From assembly GCA_944320815.1 (NCBI GenBank), contig CALUIZ010000006.1:49530-113529 (forward strand): a stretch of DNA of 64,000 bases. Reading direction: 5' to 3'. The translations under genes were made by a program, and so were the position numbers. Shown here one piece after another: positions 46,073 to 54,520 of this stretch (positions are counted from its first letter, which is position 1; each line of letters begins with the position of its first letter). The notes below the pieces were generated by a model. The model was not told where the DNA came from. It was given only the letters and a program-made list of their open reading frames with translations, and did not search any database. This DNA is from an uncultured Phocaeicola sp. GTDB taxonomy: Bacteria > Bacteroidota > Bacteroidia > Bacteroidales > Bacteroidaceae.

Positions 46073-46135
46073 CAGACACAATGCGCTGACAGCCAGCATA
46101 TGCATACGGGGCGCACACGCGCGGCATGTCAAAAA

Positions 46136-46157
46136 TTTATACACTCCGTGTAAAATA
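46136..46157. promoter_or_regulatory. Imperfect palindrome, possible activator binding site
   Basis: TTTATACACTCCGTGTAAA has half-sites TTTA(T)ACAC and GTGTAAA around TCC. It lies about 65-85 bp upstream of the sigma-54 -24 box and just upstream of the regulator's own promoter, a suitable place for the NtrC-type regulator to bind. Confidence 0.45.
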
Positions 46158-46174
46158 TTTTGTCACCGCTCCCG

Positions 46175-46205
46175 TTTGAGGCCCAGAGATTTTTCCATAA
46201 TTTTG
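46175..46205 (+). promoter_or_regulatory. Promoter of the NtrC-type regulator/kinase operon
   Basis: TTTG at 46175-46178, 19 bp, then TAATTTTG at 46198-46205: an excellent Bacteroides -33/-7 pair, 24 bp upstream of the start codon. Confidence 0.65.
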
Positions 46206-46229
46206 CATCAGTAAAAACGATGACACACC

Positions 46230-47582
46230 ATGACAAGACAAGGCACACTGCTGATAGTTGACGACAACCGCAACATACTCACCTCCCTGCGCTACCTGCT
46301 GGACGAACACTTCGCGCGGGTGCTGACCCTCCCCTCGCCGGTCACGCTGCCCACCCTGCTCCGGCAGGAGGACATCGACCTCGTGCTGCTCGACATGAAC
46401 TTCTCGTCGGGCACCAACAGCGGAAACGAGGGGCTCTACTGGCTGCGCGAAATCAAACGGATGAAGCCACAGGTACAGGTGGTGCTGTTCACGGCCTACG
46501 CCGACATCGCTCTGGCCGTGACGGGACTGAAGGAGGGGGCGTCCGACTTCGTGGTGAAGCCGTGGGACAACACCCGTCTGGTGCAGACCCTGCTCGAGGC
46601 TTATCGGAAAGGGAACGCCGGAGACAGGAAGAAAACGGCCGCCGGAGGGACGGCGGAGGAGGAGACGATGTACTGGGGAACGTCGGAGGCTATCAGGCCG
46701 CTCCGCACGCTGGTGGAGAAGGTGAGCGGCACCGACGCGAACATCCTCATCACGGGCGAGAACGGCACGGGAAAGGACATGCTGGCACGCGAAATCCACC
46801 GCCTGTCGAAACGGAGCGGCGGACCGATGGTGGCGGTCGACATGGGAGCCATCACCGAATCGCTCTTCGAGAGCGAGCTGTTCGGACACGTGAAGGGGGC
46901 GTTCACCGACGCGCACACCGACCGGAAGGGACGCTTCGAGGCGGCCGACGGGGGCACGCTCTTCCTCGACGAGATAGCCAACCTCCCCTATCATCTGCAG
47001 GCCAAGCTGCTGACGGCCATCCAGAAACGGAGCTTCGTGAGGGTGGGAAGCAACCTTCCGCAGTCTACCGACATCCGGCTCATCTGCGCCACCAACCGCG
47101 ACCTCGACGAGATGGTGAGGCGCGGGGAATTCCGCGAAGACCTGCTCTTCCGCATCAACACCATCCACCTGCACATCCCCGCCCTGCGCGAACGGAAAGA
47201 AGACATCCTCCCGCTGGCGGAACGGTTTCTGCAACGCTACAGCGCGAAATACGGACGCAGTCTGAAGGGATTCGACCAGGAGGCCTGCAGGCTCCTGCTC
47301 TCCTGCCCGTGGCACGGGAACGTACGCGAGCTGCAACATGTGGTGGAGAAGGCGGCCATCCTCTCCGAAGGGGACAGGGTGAAGCCCGACGCGCTGCAGT
47401 TCACGCCGGAACCGGCGGAAAAGCCGCGGACGGAAGAAGGGGTGCAGACCATCGACGAGATGGAACGCAGCCTCATCCTGAAGGCCATCGACAAATGCGG
47501 CGGCAACCTCTCGCAGGCGGCCTCCCGGCTGGGAGTGACGCGCCAGACACTCTACAACAAGATGAAACGCTATGGCATATAG
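46230..47582 (+). CDS. Sigma-54-dependent response regulator, NtrC family
   Basis: The 450-residue regulator has a receiver domain (acidic DDN near residues 10-12, phospho-acceptor Asp in VLLDMNFSSG, Lys in VVKPWDN), an AAA+ domain with Walker A GENGTGKD, sigma-54 loop ESELFGHVKGAFTDA (canonical GAFTGA has D for G here) and Walker B GGTLFLDEI, and a Fis-type helix-turn-helix at the C terminus (GGNLSQAASRLGVTRQTLYNKMKR). It should activate the divergent sigma-54 promoter of the efflux operon. It overlaps the kinase gene by 11 bp. Confidence 0.94.
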   Translation: MTRQGTLLIVDDNRNILTSLRYLLDEHFARVLTLPSPVTLPTLLRQEDIDLVLLDMNFSSGTNSGNEGLYWLREIKRMKPQVQVVLFTAYADIALAVTGLKEGASDFVVKPWDNTRLVQTLLEAYRKGNAGDRKKTAAGGTAEEETMYWGTSEAIRPLRTLVEKVSGTDANILITGENGTGKDMLAREIHRLSKRSGGPMVAVDMGAITESLFESELFGHVKGAFTDAHTDRKGRFEAADGGTLFLDEIANLPYHLQAKLLTAIQKRSFVRVGSNLPQSTDIRLICATNRDLDEMVRRGEFREDLLFRINTIHLHIPALRERKEDILPLAERFLQRYSAKYGRSLKGFDQEACRLLLSCPWHGNVRELQHVVEKAAILSEGDRVKPDALQFTPEPAEKPRTEEGVQTIDEMERSLILKAIDKCGGNLSQAASRLGVTRQTLYNKMKRYGI

Positions 47583-48876
47583 AAATTTCCACTCCGCCAC
47601 CCTACGCACGGCTCTCCTGGTTGCAGGCGTGGCCGCGCTCACGCTGGGCATCCGCAATGCCGACATCGCCTGTGCCGCCGCGGGGGCCGTCATGTGCGCA
47701 CTCTCCCTCGCCATCTTCCTGGGCATGAAACGCCGGCTGAAGGAAAGGAGCTGGCTCATGCTCGAGGCCATCCGCAACCGCGACTATTCGTTCCGCCTCC
47801 CGATGCAGGGGCTCGCCGGAGGGGAACGCGTACTTCAGGACACGCTCAACCGGTTCGGGGAGATGATGGCCGAACAGAAGCAGCTCATGGAGCAGCAGGA
47901 ACAGTTCTACGGACAGATTCTGGAGGGGGTGAGCACGGGCATCGCGGTGCTGAAGGAGGACGGGACGGTGGTGCAGACCAACCCTGCGGCGGCCCGGCTG
48001 CTGGGACTCCCGGCACTGGGCACGCTCAGCCAGCTCGAACGCTACGGCAGGGAGGTGCCGCAGAGGCTCCGCAGCCTCGGCTCCGGCGAACGCTGCCACC
48101 TCCATCTGAACACGCCGCGGGGCGAAATCCAGCTCTCGGTGCGCGCGTCGGTGATGACGCTGGGATGCCGGGACGTGCGCATACTGACCTTCAACGACAT
48201 ACGCAACGAAATGGACGACAAGGAACTGGATTCGTGGATCAGGCTCACGCGCGTGCTGACGCACGAAATCATGAACTCCGTCGCGCCCATCTCCTCGCTC
48301 AGCGAAACGCTCATGAAGCGCGACGACGTGGTCGGTTCGCCGCTCTACGAGGGCATCCGGGCCATCCACGACACTTCGGCGGGACTGATTTCGTTCGTCG
48401 ACAGCTACCGGAAATTCTCGTCGCTGCAGAAGCCTTCGCCCGAACCGTTCTACGTGGCGGAGCTGGTGGCACAGATAGAGGAGCTTCATCTCATCCCCCC
48501 GCACATAGCGTTCACCAAACTCATCGAGCCTTCGGAACTGATGCTCTACGCCGACCCGAACCTGATACGCCAGGTGCTGCTCAACCTGACCAAGAACGCG
48601 GTGCAGGCCATCGGACAGGACAGGGGACGCATCCATCTGCGCGCCTACTCCTCGACGGACGAGCATGTGTTCATCCACGTCAGCAACAACGGTCCGGTGA
48701 TTCCGGAAGACGAGGCGGAAGAGATTTTCGTGCCCTTCTTCACCACCCGGAAGGAAGGGAGCGGCATCGGCCTGCCGCTCTCCCGCCAGATCATGAAGCT
48801 CTCGGGCGGCACCGTCAGTCTGCTGAAACCCGGCACCAACGGCTGGAACACCACCTTCGTGCTGGAGTTTGAGTGA
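47572..48876 (+). CDS. Sensor histidine kinase, NtrY-like
   Basis: The 434-residue kinase has two N-terminal membrane helices (about residues 10-48) with almost no periplasmic loop, a PAS domain (QILEGVSTGIAVLKEDGTVV), H-box LTHEIMNSVAPISSLSE, N-box LLNLTKNAVQAI and G-box SGIGLPLSRQIMKLSGG. The lack of a large sensor domain suggests sensing within the membrane or cytosol. Cognate to the upstream regulator. Confidence 0.92.
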   Translation: MAYRNFHSATLRTALLVAGVAALTLGIRNADIACAAAGAVMCALSLAIFLGMKRRLKERSWLMLEAIRNRDYSFRLPMQGLAGGERVLQDTLNRFGEMMAEQKQLMEQQEQFYGQILEGVSTGIAVLKEDGTVVQTNPAAARLLGLPALGTLSQLERYGREVPQRLRSLGSGERCHLHLNTPRGEIQLSVRASVMTLGCRDVRILTFNDIRNEMDDKELDSWIRLTRVLTHEIMNSVAPISSLSETLMKRDDVVGSPLYEGIRAIHDTSAGLISFVDSYRKFSSLQKPSPEPFYVAELVAQIEELHLIPPHIAFTKLIEPSELMLYADPNLIRQVLLNLTKNAVQAIGQDRGRIHLRAYSSTDEHVFIHVSNNGPVIPEDEAEEIFVPFFTTRKEGSGIGLPLSRQIMKLSGGTVSLLKPGTNGWNTTFVLEFE

Positions 48877-48990
48877 GTTCCGAAACAAAACGGAAAGAAA
48901 TCCAAGACAACGACACTCTTTCCATAAAACAGCGTCACCATTTACAGAATGCAACAGGATATTTTGACAATTTCCACAAAGGAAAACAGA

Positions 48991-49017
48991 TTTGTGTTCT
49001 CTATTTTGTTATCTTTG
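48991..49017 (+). promoter_or_regulatory. Promoter of the EcoRV-like RM operon
   Basis: -7 box TATCTTTG at 49010-49017 with TTTG at 48991-48994 (15-bp spacing, short). The implied leader is about 150 nt and includes the micro-frame MGKRQ and a fragment of a REP element (TGCCCCTACAACC); the rest of gap 48877-49171 shows nothing else. Confidence 0.45.
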
Positions 49018-49171
49018 GGCACGGAAACAAAAACATCACCATGGGAAAAAGGCAATGACATCGGAAAGGCATAGCCTGACATCCTTCCGTCCGCAGCATG
49101 GAGGGGAACCGCTCATACCTGCCCCTACAACCAGCCGATAAAAAACAAACATTTAATCTAAAGACAAAAAC

Positions 49172-49948
49172 ATGGAAAAGGATAGATTTATCCAATTATT
49201 ACGAGAGGCCATCACTGATTTCGCACCAGCCATCAGTTGTGCGGACGGCAGTTGGGCGGTGAAAGGTTTCATTGACATACACAAAACCATATATACCATT
49301 TCCACCGACACAAAGATCGTTTCCAAAATATTGGAGCTTTATATCTTCCCCAAGATACTGGAGTTTGCAAACAAAAATGAATTGGAGATAGAACTGAGCA
49401 AAGAACAGAATTTCTATCCCGACATAACCTTCAGAGACAAGGAAGGCAATCTGTTTGCCGCAGACTTGAAGAGCAGTTACCGGAAAACAGAAACTCACAT
49501 CAATGGCATGACACTGGGGAGTTTCACCGGATATTTCCGCGACAGAAAAAGCCTGAAGAATATCACTCGCCCGTATGAAGAGTATAAAGCTCATGTTGTA
49601 TTAGGTGTCATTTATACGTCAGCAGAAGAAATTGACGAACGACAAACATACACATTAAAACAACTGGATGACATTGCTTCCGTAGCGAAAGACTTCGATT
49701 TCTTCGTACAAGAAAAATGGAAGATAGCGTCCGACCATCCCGGAAGCGGGAACACAAAAAATATAGGTTCCATAAGTAATATACAAGATTTGAAGGAGGG
49801 AAATGGCCCGTTTGCCTTGTTGGGCGAAGCTGCCTTTGATGATTATTGGACACATTATCTTACGAAAGACATGGCGAAAGCCGCCGAATTGGCAGAGCCT
49901 TATTACAGAAGTTTGTCCGAATACAAACGATTTAAAAACATATCCTGA
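49172..49948 (+). CDS. EcoRV-like type II restriction endonuclease
   Basis: The 258-residue protein aligns by eye with R.EcoRV along its length. Active site: Glu55 in KILELY, Asp84 in FYPDITF, Asp98 and Lys100 in AADLKSS, corresponding to EcoRV Glu45, Asp74, Asp90 and Lys92. The recognition loop HPGSGNTKNIGSI keeps the GSGNT residues that read the outer bases of GATATC. Predicted specificity is therefore GATATC, blunt cut. Gene is more AT-rich than its surroundings. It precedes its methylase by 2 bp. Confidence 0.9.
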   Translation: MEKDRFIQLLREAITDFAPAISCADGSWAVKGFIDIHKTIYTISTDTKIVSKILELYIFPKILEFANKNELEIELSKEQNFYPDITFRDKEGNLFAADLKSSYRKTETHINGMTLGSFTGYFRDRKSLKNITRPYEEYKAHVVLGVIYTSAEEIDERQTYTLKQLDDIASVAKDFDFFVQEKWKIASDHPGSGNTKNIGSISNIQDLKEGNGPFALLGEAAFDDYWTHYLTKDMAKAAELAEPYYRSLSEYKRFKNIS

Positions 49949-49950
49949 AC

Positions 49951-51018
49951 ATGAGTCAAGCGCAATTATCACTGTTTGATGAACTTCCCACCGTAGCCAA
50001 GTTTCCCACCACGCGTTACCAGGGAAGCAAATTGAAGTTTGTCGGCTGGATATGGGACTGCATCAAGGACATTCCTTTCCAAACGGCACTCGATGCGTTT
50101 GGCGGTACAGGCTGTGTGGCATACCGGTTGAAGCAAGAGGGCAAGACCGTCACTTACAACGACTTGCTTCCTTTCAATTTCCTGATAGGCAAGGCTTTGA
50201 TAGAAAACCGCAATGTAACGTTGGATGACTGGGAAGTGGAAATGTTGCTGACTCCCCGATACGGTGTGACGTATCCGCATTTCATAGAAGACACGTTCAA
50301 GAACATTTATTTTACCGATGAAGAAAACCGTTGGCTTGACATTGTGTCCTATAACATCCGGCACATTGCCAACCCTTATAAACAGGCGGTTGCCTATTTC
50401 GCTCTGTTCCAGTCGTGCATCATCAAACGTCCGTACAACCTGTTTCACCGCAAGAATCTTTACGTCCGTCTGCAGGACGTGGAGCGTAGTTTCGGCAACA
50501 AAAAGACATGGGACACTCCATTCGATGTGCATTTCCGCAAGTTCGTCAAAGAAGCCAACGATGCGGTATTTGACAGCCACCATTTCTGCCGCGCCAACAA
50601 TCAGGACGTGTTCGACATAACCTCTTCATTCGATCTGGTGTATATTGACACTCCCTATCTGAACGAAGCGGGAGTAGGTGTGGATTATGCCGATTTCTAT
50701 CATTTTCTGAACGGACTGACAGATTATGAACATTGGGGAAACCGAATAGATTATTCCAGCAAGCACTTCCGGCTGAAACGTACAGCCAATGTCTGGACGG
50801 ATGCCCATCGGATCAAAGAAGCGTTCAATCGCCTGTTTCACCAGTTCAGGGAAAGCATTCTGGCCATTTCTTATCGCTCCAACGGAATCCCTTCCATAGA
50901 TGAATTGGTCGGATTGCTGAAAGCGCAAGGACGAAGGGTGACGGTCCATCAAAGCGGAAAAATCAAATATGTCTTGAGCAACCGACACTCCAACGAAGTA
51001 TTGATTGTGGCAGAATGA
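49951..51018 (+). CDS. DNA adenine (N6) methyltransferase, D12 class, EcoRV-type partner
   Basis: The 355-residue enzyme begins after ATGAGTCAAGCGC and has motif X/I region [15 protein letters not shown] ... [13 protein letters not shown] and motif [12 protein letters not shown] (DTPY for DPPY). This is the Dam/M.EcoRV class, predicted to protect GATATC. Gap to the endonuclease is 2 bp, so both are made from one message with the nuclease first. AT-rich like its partner. Confidence 0.92.
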   Translation: MSQAQLSLFDELPTVAKFPTTRYQGSKLKFVGWIWDCIKDIPFQTALDAFGGTGCVAYRLKQEGKTVTYNDLLPFNFLIGKALIENRNVTLDDWEVEMLLTPRYGVTYPHFIEDTFKNIYFTDEENRWLDIVSYNIRHIANPYKQAVAYFALFQSCIIKRPYNLFHRKNLYVRLQDVERSFGNKKTWDTPFDVHFRKFVKEANDAVFDSHHFCRANNQDVFDITSSFDLVYIDTPYLNEAGVGVDYADFYHFLNGLTDYEHWGNRIDYSSKHFRLKRTANVWTDAHRIKEAFNRLFHQFRESILAISYRSNGIPSIDELVGLLKAQGRRVTVHQSGKIKYVLSNRHSNEVLIVAE

Positions 51019-51037
51019 GATAAAAAGCCACCCCACG

Positions 51038-51069
51038 TTTGCACACCTCCAAAAATTTCACTACTTTTG
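51038..51069 (+). promoter_or_regulatory. Promoter of ispE
   Basis: TTTG at 51038-51041, 20 bp, TACTTTTG at 51062-51069, 28 bp upstream of the ATG. Very good -33/-7 match. Confidence 0.6.
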
Positions 51070-51097
51070 GAAAAACAACGAAAAAAGACATATCATC

Positions 51098-51922
51098 ATG
51101 ATCACTTTTCCCAACGCAAAGATAAATCTCGGGCTGAACGTGGTGGAGAAACGCCCGGACGGATATCATAACCTGGAAACCGTGTTCTATCCAATCAACC
51201 TGCAGGACGCGCTGGAGGTGAACCGGCTGGAGAACGCCGACGCGCCTTACAGGCTGCGCGTGAGCGGAGCCACGCTCGACGGTTCGCCTGAGGACAATCT
51301 CGTGGTGAAGGCATACAACCTGCTCAACGACGTCTATCATCTGCCGCCCGTCGACATCCATCTGTTCAAGCATATCCCTACGGGGGCGGGACTGGGGGGA
51401 GGTTCGGCCGACTGCGCGTTCATGATAAAGACGCTCAACGAGAAGTTCCGCCTCGGACTGAGCATCGGGGAGATGGAAGCGTATGCCGCGCGGCTGGGGG
51501 CCGACTGTGCCTTCTTCATACAGAACCAGCCGGTGTTCGCCACGGGCACGGGGAACGTGTTCGAACGCATACGGCTCTCGCTGGCCGACTACCGGCTGGT
51601 GCTCGTCAAACCGGACATCAGCGTGTCTACACGCGAGGCGTACGCACACATCCGGCCCCACCGCCCGGAAGTCACGCTGAAGGAAATCGTCCGCCGCCCG
51701 GTGGAGGAATGGAAGGAGTGCATGAAGAACGACTTCGAGGAAAGTGTGTTCCAGGCGCATCCGGAAATCGCCGCCATCAAGGACAAGCTCTACGACATCG
51801 GGGCGGCATACGCTTCCATGACCGGATCGGGCTCGGCGGTGTACGGACTCTTCAGGGAAAGGGTGGAGAACGTGGACGAACTGTTCGCGGGATGCTTCTG
51901 CCGCCAACGTGAACTGATCTGA
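51098..51922 (+). CDS. ispE: 4-diphosphocytidyl-2-C-methyl-D-erythritol kinase
   Basis: GHMP kinase of the MEP isoprenoid pathway, phosphorylating CDP-methylerythritol at the 2-hydroxyl. The 274-residue protein begins [24 protein letters not shown] and has the ATP motif [14 protein letters not shown] and the C-terminal [12 protein letters not shown]. Start fixed by the promoter at 51038-51069. Confidence 0.96.
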   Translation: MITFPNAKINLGLNVVEKRPDGYHNLETVFYPINLQDALEVNRLENADAPYRLRVSGATLDGSPEDNLVVKAYNLLNDVYHLPPVDIHLFKHIPTGAGLGGGSADCAFMIKTLNEKFRLGLSIGEMEAYAARLGADCAFFIQNQPVFATGTGNVFERIRLSLADYRLVLVKPDISVSTREAYAHIRPHRPEVTLKEIVRRPVEEWKECMKNDFEESVFQAHPEIAAIKDKLYDIGAAYASMTGSGSAVYGLFRERVENVDELFAGCFCRQRELI

Positions 51923-51925
51923 CTT

Positions 51926-53566
51926 ATGGGGCATACTTTCACTGATTATATTCATCGGTTCGACTCTGCAGCCGACGGCATCTCTCTGCCGCCGGCTTTT
52001 ACATACCCGTTCCGCTACACGCCTCACCCGCTGGTGAAGCTGGCGGCAGGAAAGGTGCAGGCTTATCTCGCCGCCCGCCACGACTGGGCGGAGGAGCTGG
52101 AGAGGGGGAAGATGTTCGGGGTGCTCGTGGTGGAGGACAGGGAGGGGGGACTCGGATTTCTGGCCGCCTTCTCGGGAAATCTGGCGGGGAGCAACCGGCA
52201 CGCGTATTTCGTCCCTCCCGTGTTCGACCTCCTGCAGCCCGGCGGGTTCTTCCGCACGGAGGAGGCGGAAATCTCTGCCATCAACCGCCGGATAGCGGAA
52301 CTGGAGCAGTCGCCCGAATATGTCTGTCTGCGCGACGAATATGAGAGGATGAAGACGGAGAACGCCCGCCGGCTCGCCGGTGCACGGCAGTGGCTGAAGG
52401 AGGAGAAGGCACGGAGAGACCGCCTGAGGGAAGAGGAACCTGACGGGAACCGGGAACAGACGCTGATACGCGAAAGCCAGTTCCAGAAAGCGGAATACAA
52501 GCGGCTCGAAAAGAGACTGAAGGCGGAGGAGGAACGGCTCAAGACCGCGCTCGCCGTCCACGAAGACGAAATCGCCCGTCTGAAACGGGAACGCAGGTCG
52601 CGCTCGGCGGCCTTGCAGCTCAGGCTCTTCGGCCAGTTCCGGATGCTCAATGCCAAAGGGGAGACAAAGGACCTGTGCGAGATTTTCAGGGACACGCCTC
52701 AGAAGACACCTCCCGCCGGAGCGGGGGAATGTGCATTGCCCAAGATGCTCCAGTTTGCCTACCTGCACCGCCTGCGCCCGCTGGCCATGGGCGAGTTCTG
52801 GTGGGGAAATTCGCCGAAGGAGGAAATCCGCCGCCATGGGCTGTTCTATCCTTCGTGCAAGGGGAAATGCGGACCGATACTGGGTCATATGCTCGCGGGA
52901 CTGGAGGTGGAGGGGAATCCGCTGCAGGAGGATGCCCACAGAAGCACGCCGCTCGACATCGTGTATGAGGACGGATGGATTGTCGTGGCCTGCAAGCCGG
53001 CGGGCATGCTGTCGGTGCCGGGAAAGGACGGACTCGACAATGTGCTCGACCGTCTCCGCGCACGCTATCCCGACGCGACGGGACCGCTCATCGTGCACCG
53101 GCTGGACATGGACACGTCGGGGCTGATTCTGGCGGCGAAAGACAAGGAGATGCACCAACGGCTCCAGGCACTGTTCGAGACGCGCAGCATCCGGAAAAGA
53201 TACACGGCCATACTGGAGGGCATCGTGGAAACGGACGAGGGACGCATCGGACTCCCGCTCTGTCCGGACCCGGCGGACCGCCCGCGGCAGAGAGTGAGCG
53301 CGGAACATGGCAAGCCGGCCGTGACGCTCTACAGGGTGAGGAAGAGGGAGAACGGAAGGACGTGGGTGGACTTCTGTCCGCTGACGGGACGCACGCACCA
53401 GCTCCGCGTGCATGCCGCTCATCCGCAGGGGCTGGACCACCCCATCGTGGGGGACGCGCTCTACGGGCACAAGGCTGAACGGATGTATCTGCACGCCGCG
53501 TCGCTCTCGTTCGTCCATCCCGCGACAGGGAAGGAAATCACCGTCACGCGGGAGGCGGATTTCTGA
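51926..53566 (+). CDS. RluA-family pseudouridine synthase with N-terminal extension
   Basis: The 546-residue protein has its catalytic domain in the last ~220 residues: IVYEDGWIVVACKPAGMLSV, HRLDMDTSGLILAAKD with the catalytic Asp, and LTGRTHQLRVHAAHPQGL. The first ~320 residues form an extension with a coiled coil (about 115-230) found in a Bacteroidetes/gammaproteobacterial subgroup. Target U in rRNA or tRNA is unknown. 3-bp gap from ispE. Confidence 0.9.
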   Translation: MGHTFTDYIHRFDSAADGISLPPAFTYPFRYTPHPLVKLAAGKVQAYLAARHDWAEELERGKMFGVLVVEDREGGLGFLAAFSGNLAGSNRHAYFVPPVFDLLQPGGFFRTEEAEISAINRRIAELEQSPEYVCLRDEYERMKTENARRLAGARQWLKEEKARRDRLREEEPDGNREQTLIRESQFQKAEYKRLEKRLKAEEERLKTALAVHEDEIARLKRERRSRSAALQLRLFGQFRMLNAKGETKDLCEIFRDTPQKTPPAGAGECALPKMLQFAYLHRLRPLAMGEFWWGNSPKEEIRRHGLFYPSCKGKCGPILGHMLAGLEVEGNPLQEDAHRSTPLDIVYEDGWIVVACKPAGMLSVPGKDGLDNVLDRLRARYPDATGPLIVHRLDMDTSGLILAAKDKEMHQRLQALFETRSIRKRYTAILEGIVETDEGRIGLPLCPDPADRPRQRVSAEHGKPAVTLYRVRKRENGRTWVDFCPLTGRTHQLRVHAAHPQGLDHPIVGDALYGHKAERMYLHAASLSFVHPATGKEITVTREADF

Positions 53567-53585
53567 ACTTTCAAATGACAATGAC

Positions 53586-54116
53586 ATGACAAGGATTTAC
53601 GGAACGGAGGCTTGTTCCGACGGCAAGCGCGTGAAGGGGCAGACGGAAGGGAACCGCGTGGCGGAAGCCGCCGCACGCCTCGCGAGGGAACTCCACCGGG
53701 GACAGAAGGACAAAGGCGGGAACGACTACTTTGAAAGTCATCTGCGCACGGTGGGGGAATGGGGGAACGACTGGAAGGAACGGACGGCGGGCTATCTGCA
53801 CGATGCCGCCGAAGACACGCCCCACACGGTGGAGGAAATCGTCCGGACGCTGCAGGACGAATGTCCCGGAATCGCCCCGGAAGAATGGGAGGAGATAGCC
53901 GGGACTCTGCATCTGATGAACTCGCGCACCGCCCCCGACCGTGAAACCTATATCGGACGTTTCCGGGGACACTGCCTCGCCATCCGCGTGAAGCTGAACG
54001 ACCTGAGGCACAACATGGACCTCTCGCGCATCCCCTGCCCTGCGGAAAAGGACCGGGCACGGGCGGAACGCTACCGGAGGGAATATGAGAAACTGAAGAA
54101 GATGCTGGAAGAATAA
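53586..54116 (+). CDS. Small HD-domain protein resembling RelA/SpoT-type hydrolases
   Basis: The 176-residue protein has YLHDAAEDTPHTVEEIV, matching the HDxxEDT motif of (p)ppGpp hydrolases, and IRVKLNDLRHNMDLSRI, matching the later KxxDRLHNM motif. No synthetase domain follows, so it would be a hydrolase-only small alarmone hydrolase or a related phosphohydrolase. 19 bp after the RluA-family gene. Confidence 0.7.
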   Translation: MTRIYGTEACSDGKRVKGQTEGNRVAEAAARLARELHRGQKDKGGNDYFESHLRTVGEWGNDWKERTAGYLHDAAEDTPHTVEEIVRTLQDECPGIAPEEWEEIAGTLHLMNSRTAPDRETYIGRFRGHCLAIRVKLNDLRHNMDLSRIPCPAEKDRARAERYRREYEKLKKMLEE

Positions 54117-54143
54117 CTGCAAGAACTATACAGGAGAAATATC

Positions 54144-54437
54144 ATGTACCAGAAATTCATCATCAACCAGGACGGCGTGCTGAAGTTCGGGCACGTCTAT
54201 CTGCACAGAGACCTGCTGGGCCACGGAGAATGGTGTCCCTACGGCGGCGGGCTGTGGAAAAGGGACGAAGGCCGCAGGGCCATCCTGCTGTACGGACGCT
54301 CCTTCGACTTCGGTCCGCCCGACTTCGGCCGGGTGCGCCGCATCGAGTGGTCGGGCACGGGCGGAAGTCCCTCCCCTCTTTTCTATCTGCCTAACTGGCC
54401 CGACGAGCACCTGCTCATACCTGTCTTCGCCGTCTGA
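54144..54437 (+). CDS. Hypothetical protein, 97 residues
   Basis: Begins MYQKFIINQDGVLKFGHVYLHRDLL, preceded by AGGAGAAAT at good spacing. Rich in Gly, Trp and Tyr (GEWCPYGGGLWKRDEGRR). No signal peptide or membrane segment and no family I recognise. It follows the HD-domain gene by 27 bp and is closed by a strong hairpin, so it is probably the last gene of the ispE operon. Confidence 0.7.
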   Translation: MYQKFIINQDGVLKFGHVYLHRDLLGHGEWCPYGGGLWKRDEGRRAILLYGRSFDFGPPDFGRVRRIEWSGTGGSPSPLFYLPNWPDEHLLIPVFAV

Positions 54438-54449
54438 GGGACAAAGAAA

Positions 54450-54490
54450 GGGGCTGTGCGGATTTGCTTCGTTCAAATCCCCACAGCCCC
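54450..54490. terminator. Bidirectional terminator between the ispE operon and proS
   Basis: Stem GGGGCTGTG-GGATTTG pairing with CAAATCC-CCACAGCCCC around a CTTCGTT loop, lying between two convergent genes. Confidence 0.8.
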
Positions 54491-54520
54491 CGAATTATGC
54501 TGCATCCACGCGCCGGCGCA

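Noticed and set aside
50963..53587. An 874-codon open frame antisense to ispE and the RluA-family gene
   Set aside because: It lies wholly opposite genes with clear family motifs. The translation is rich in Arg, His, Leu and Val without any recognisable domain, as expected for a GC-rich shadow frame.
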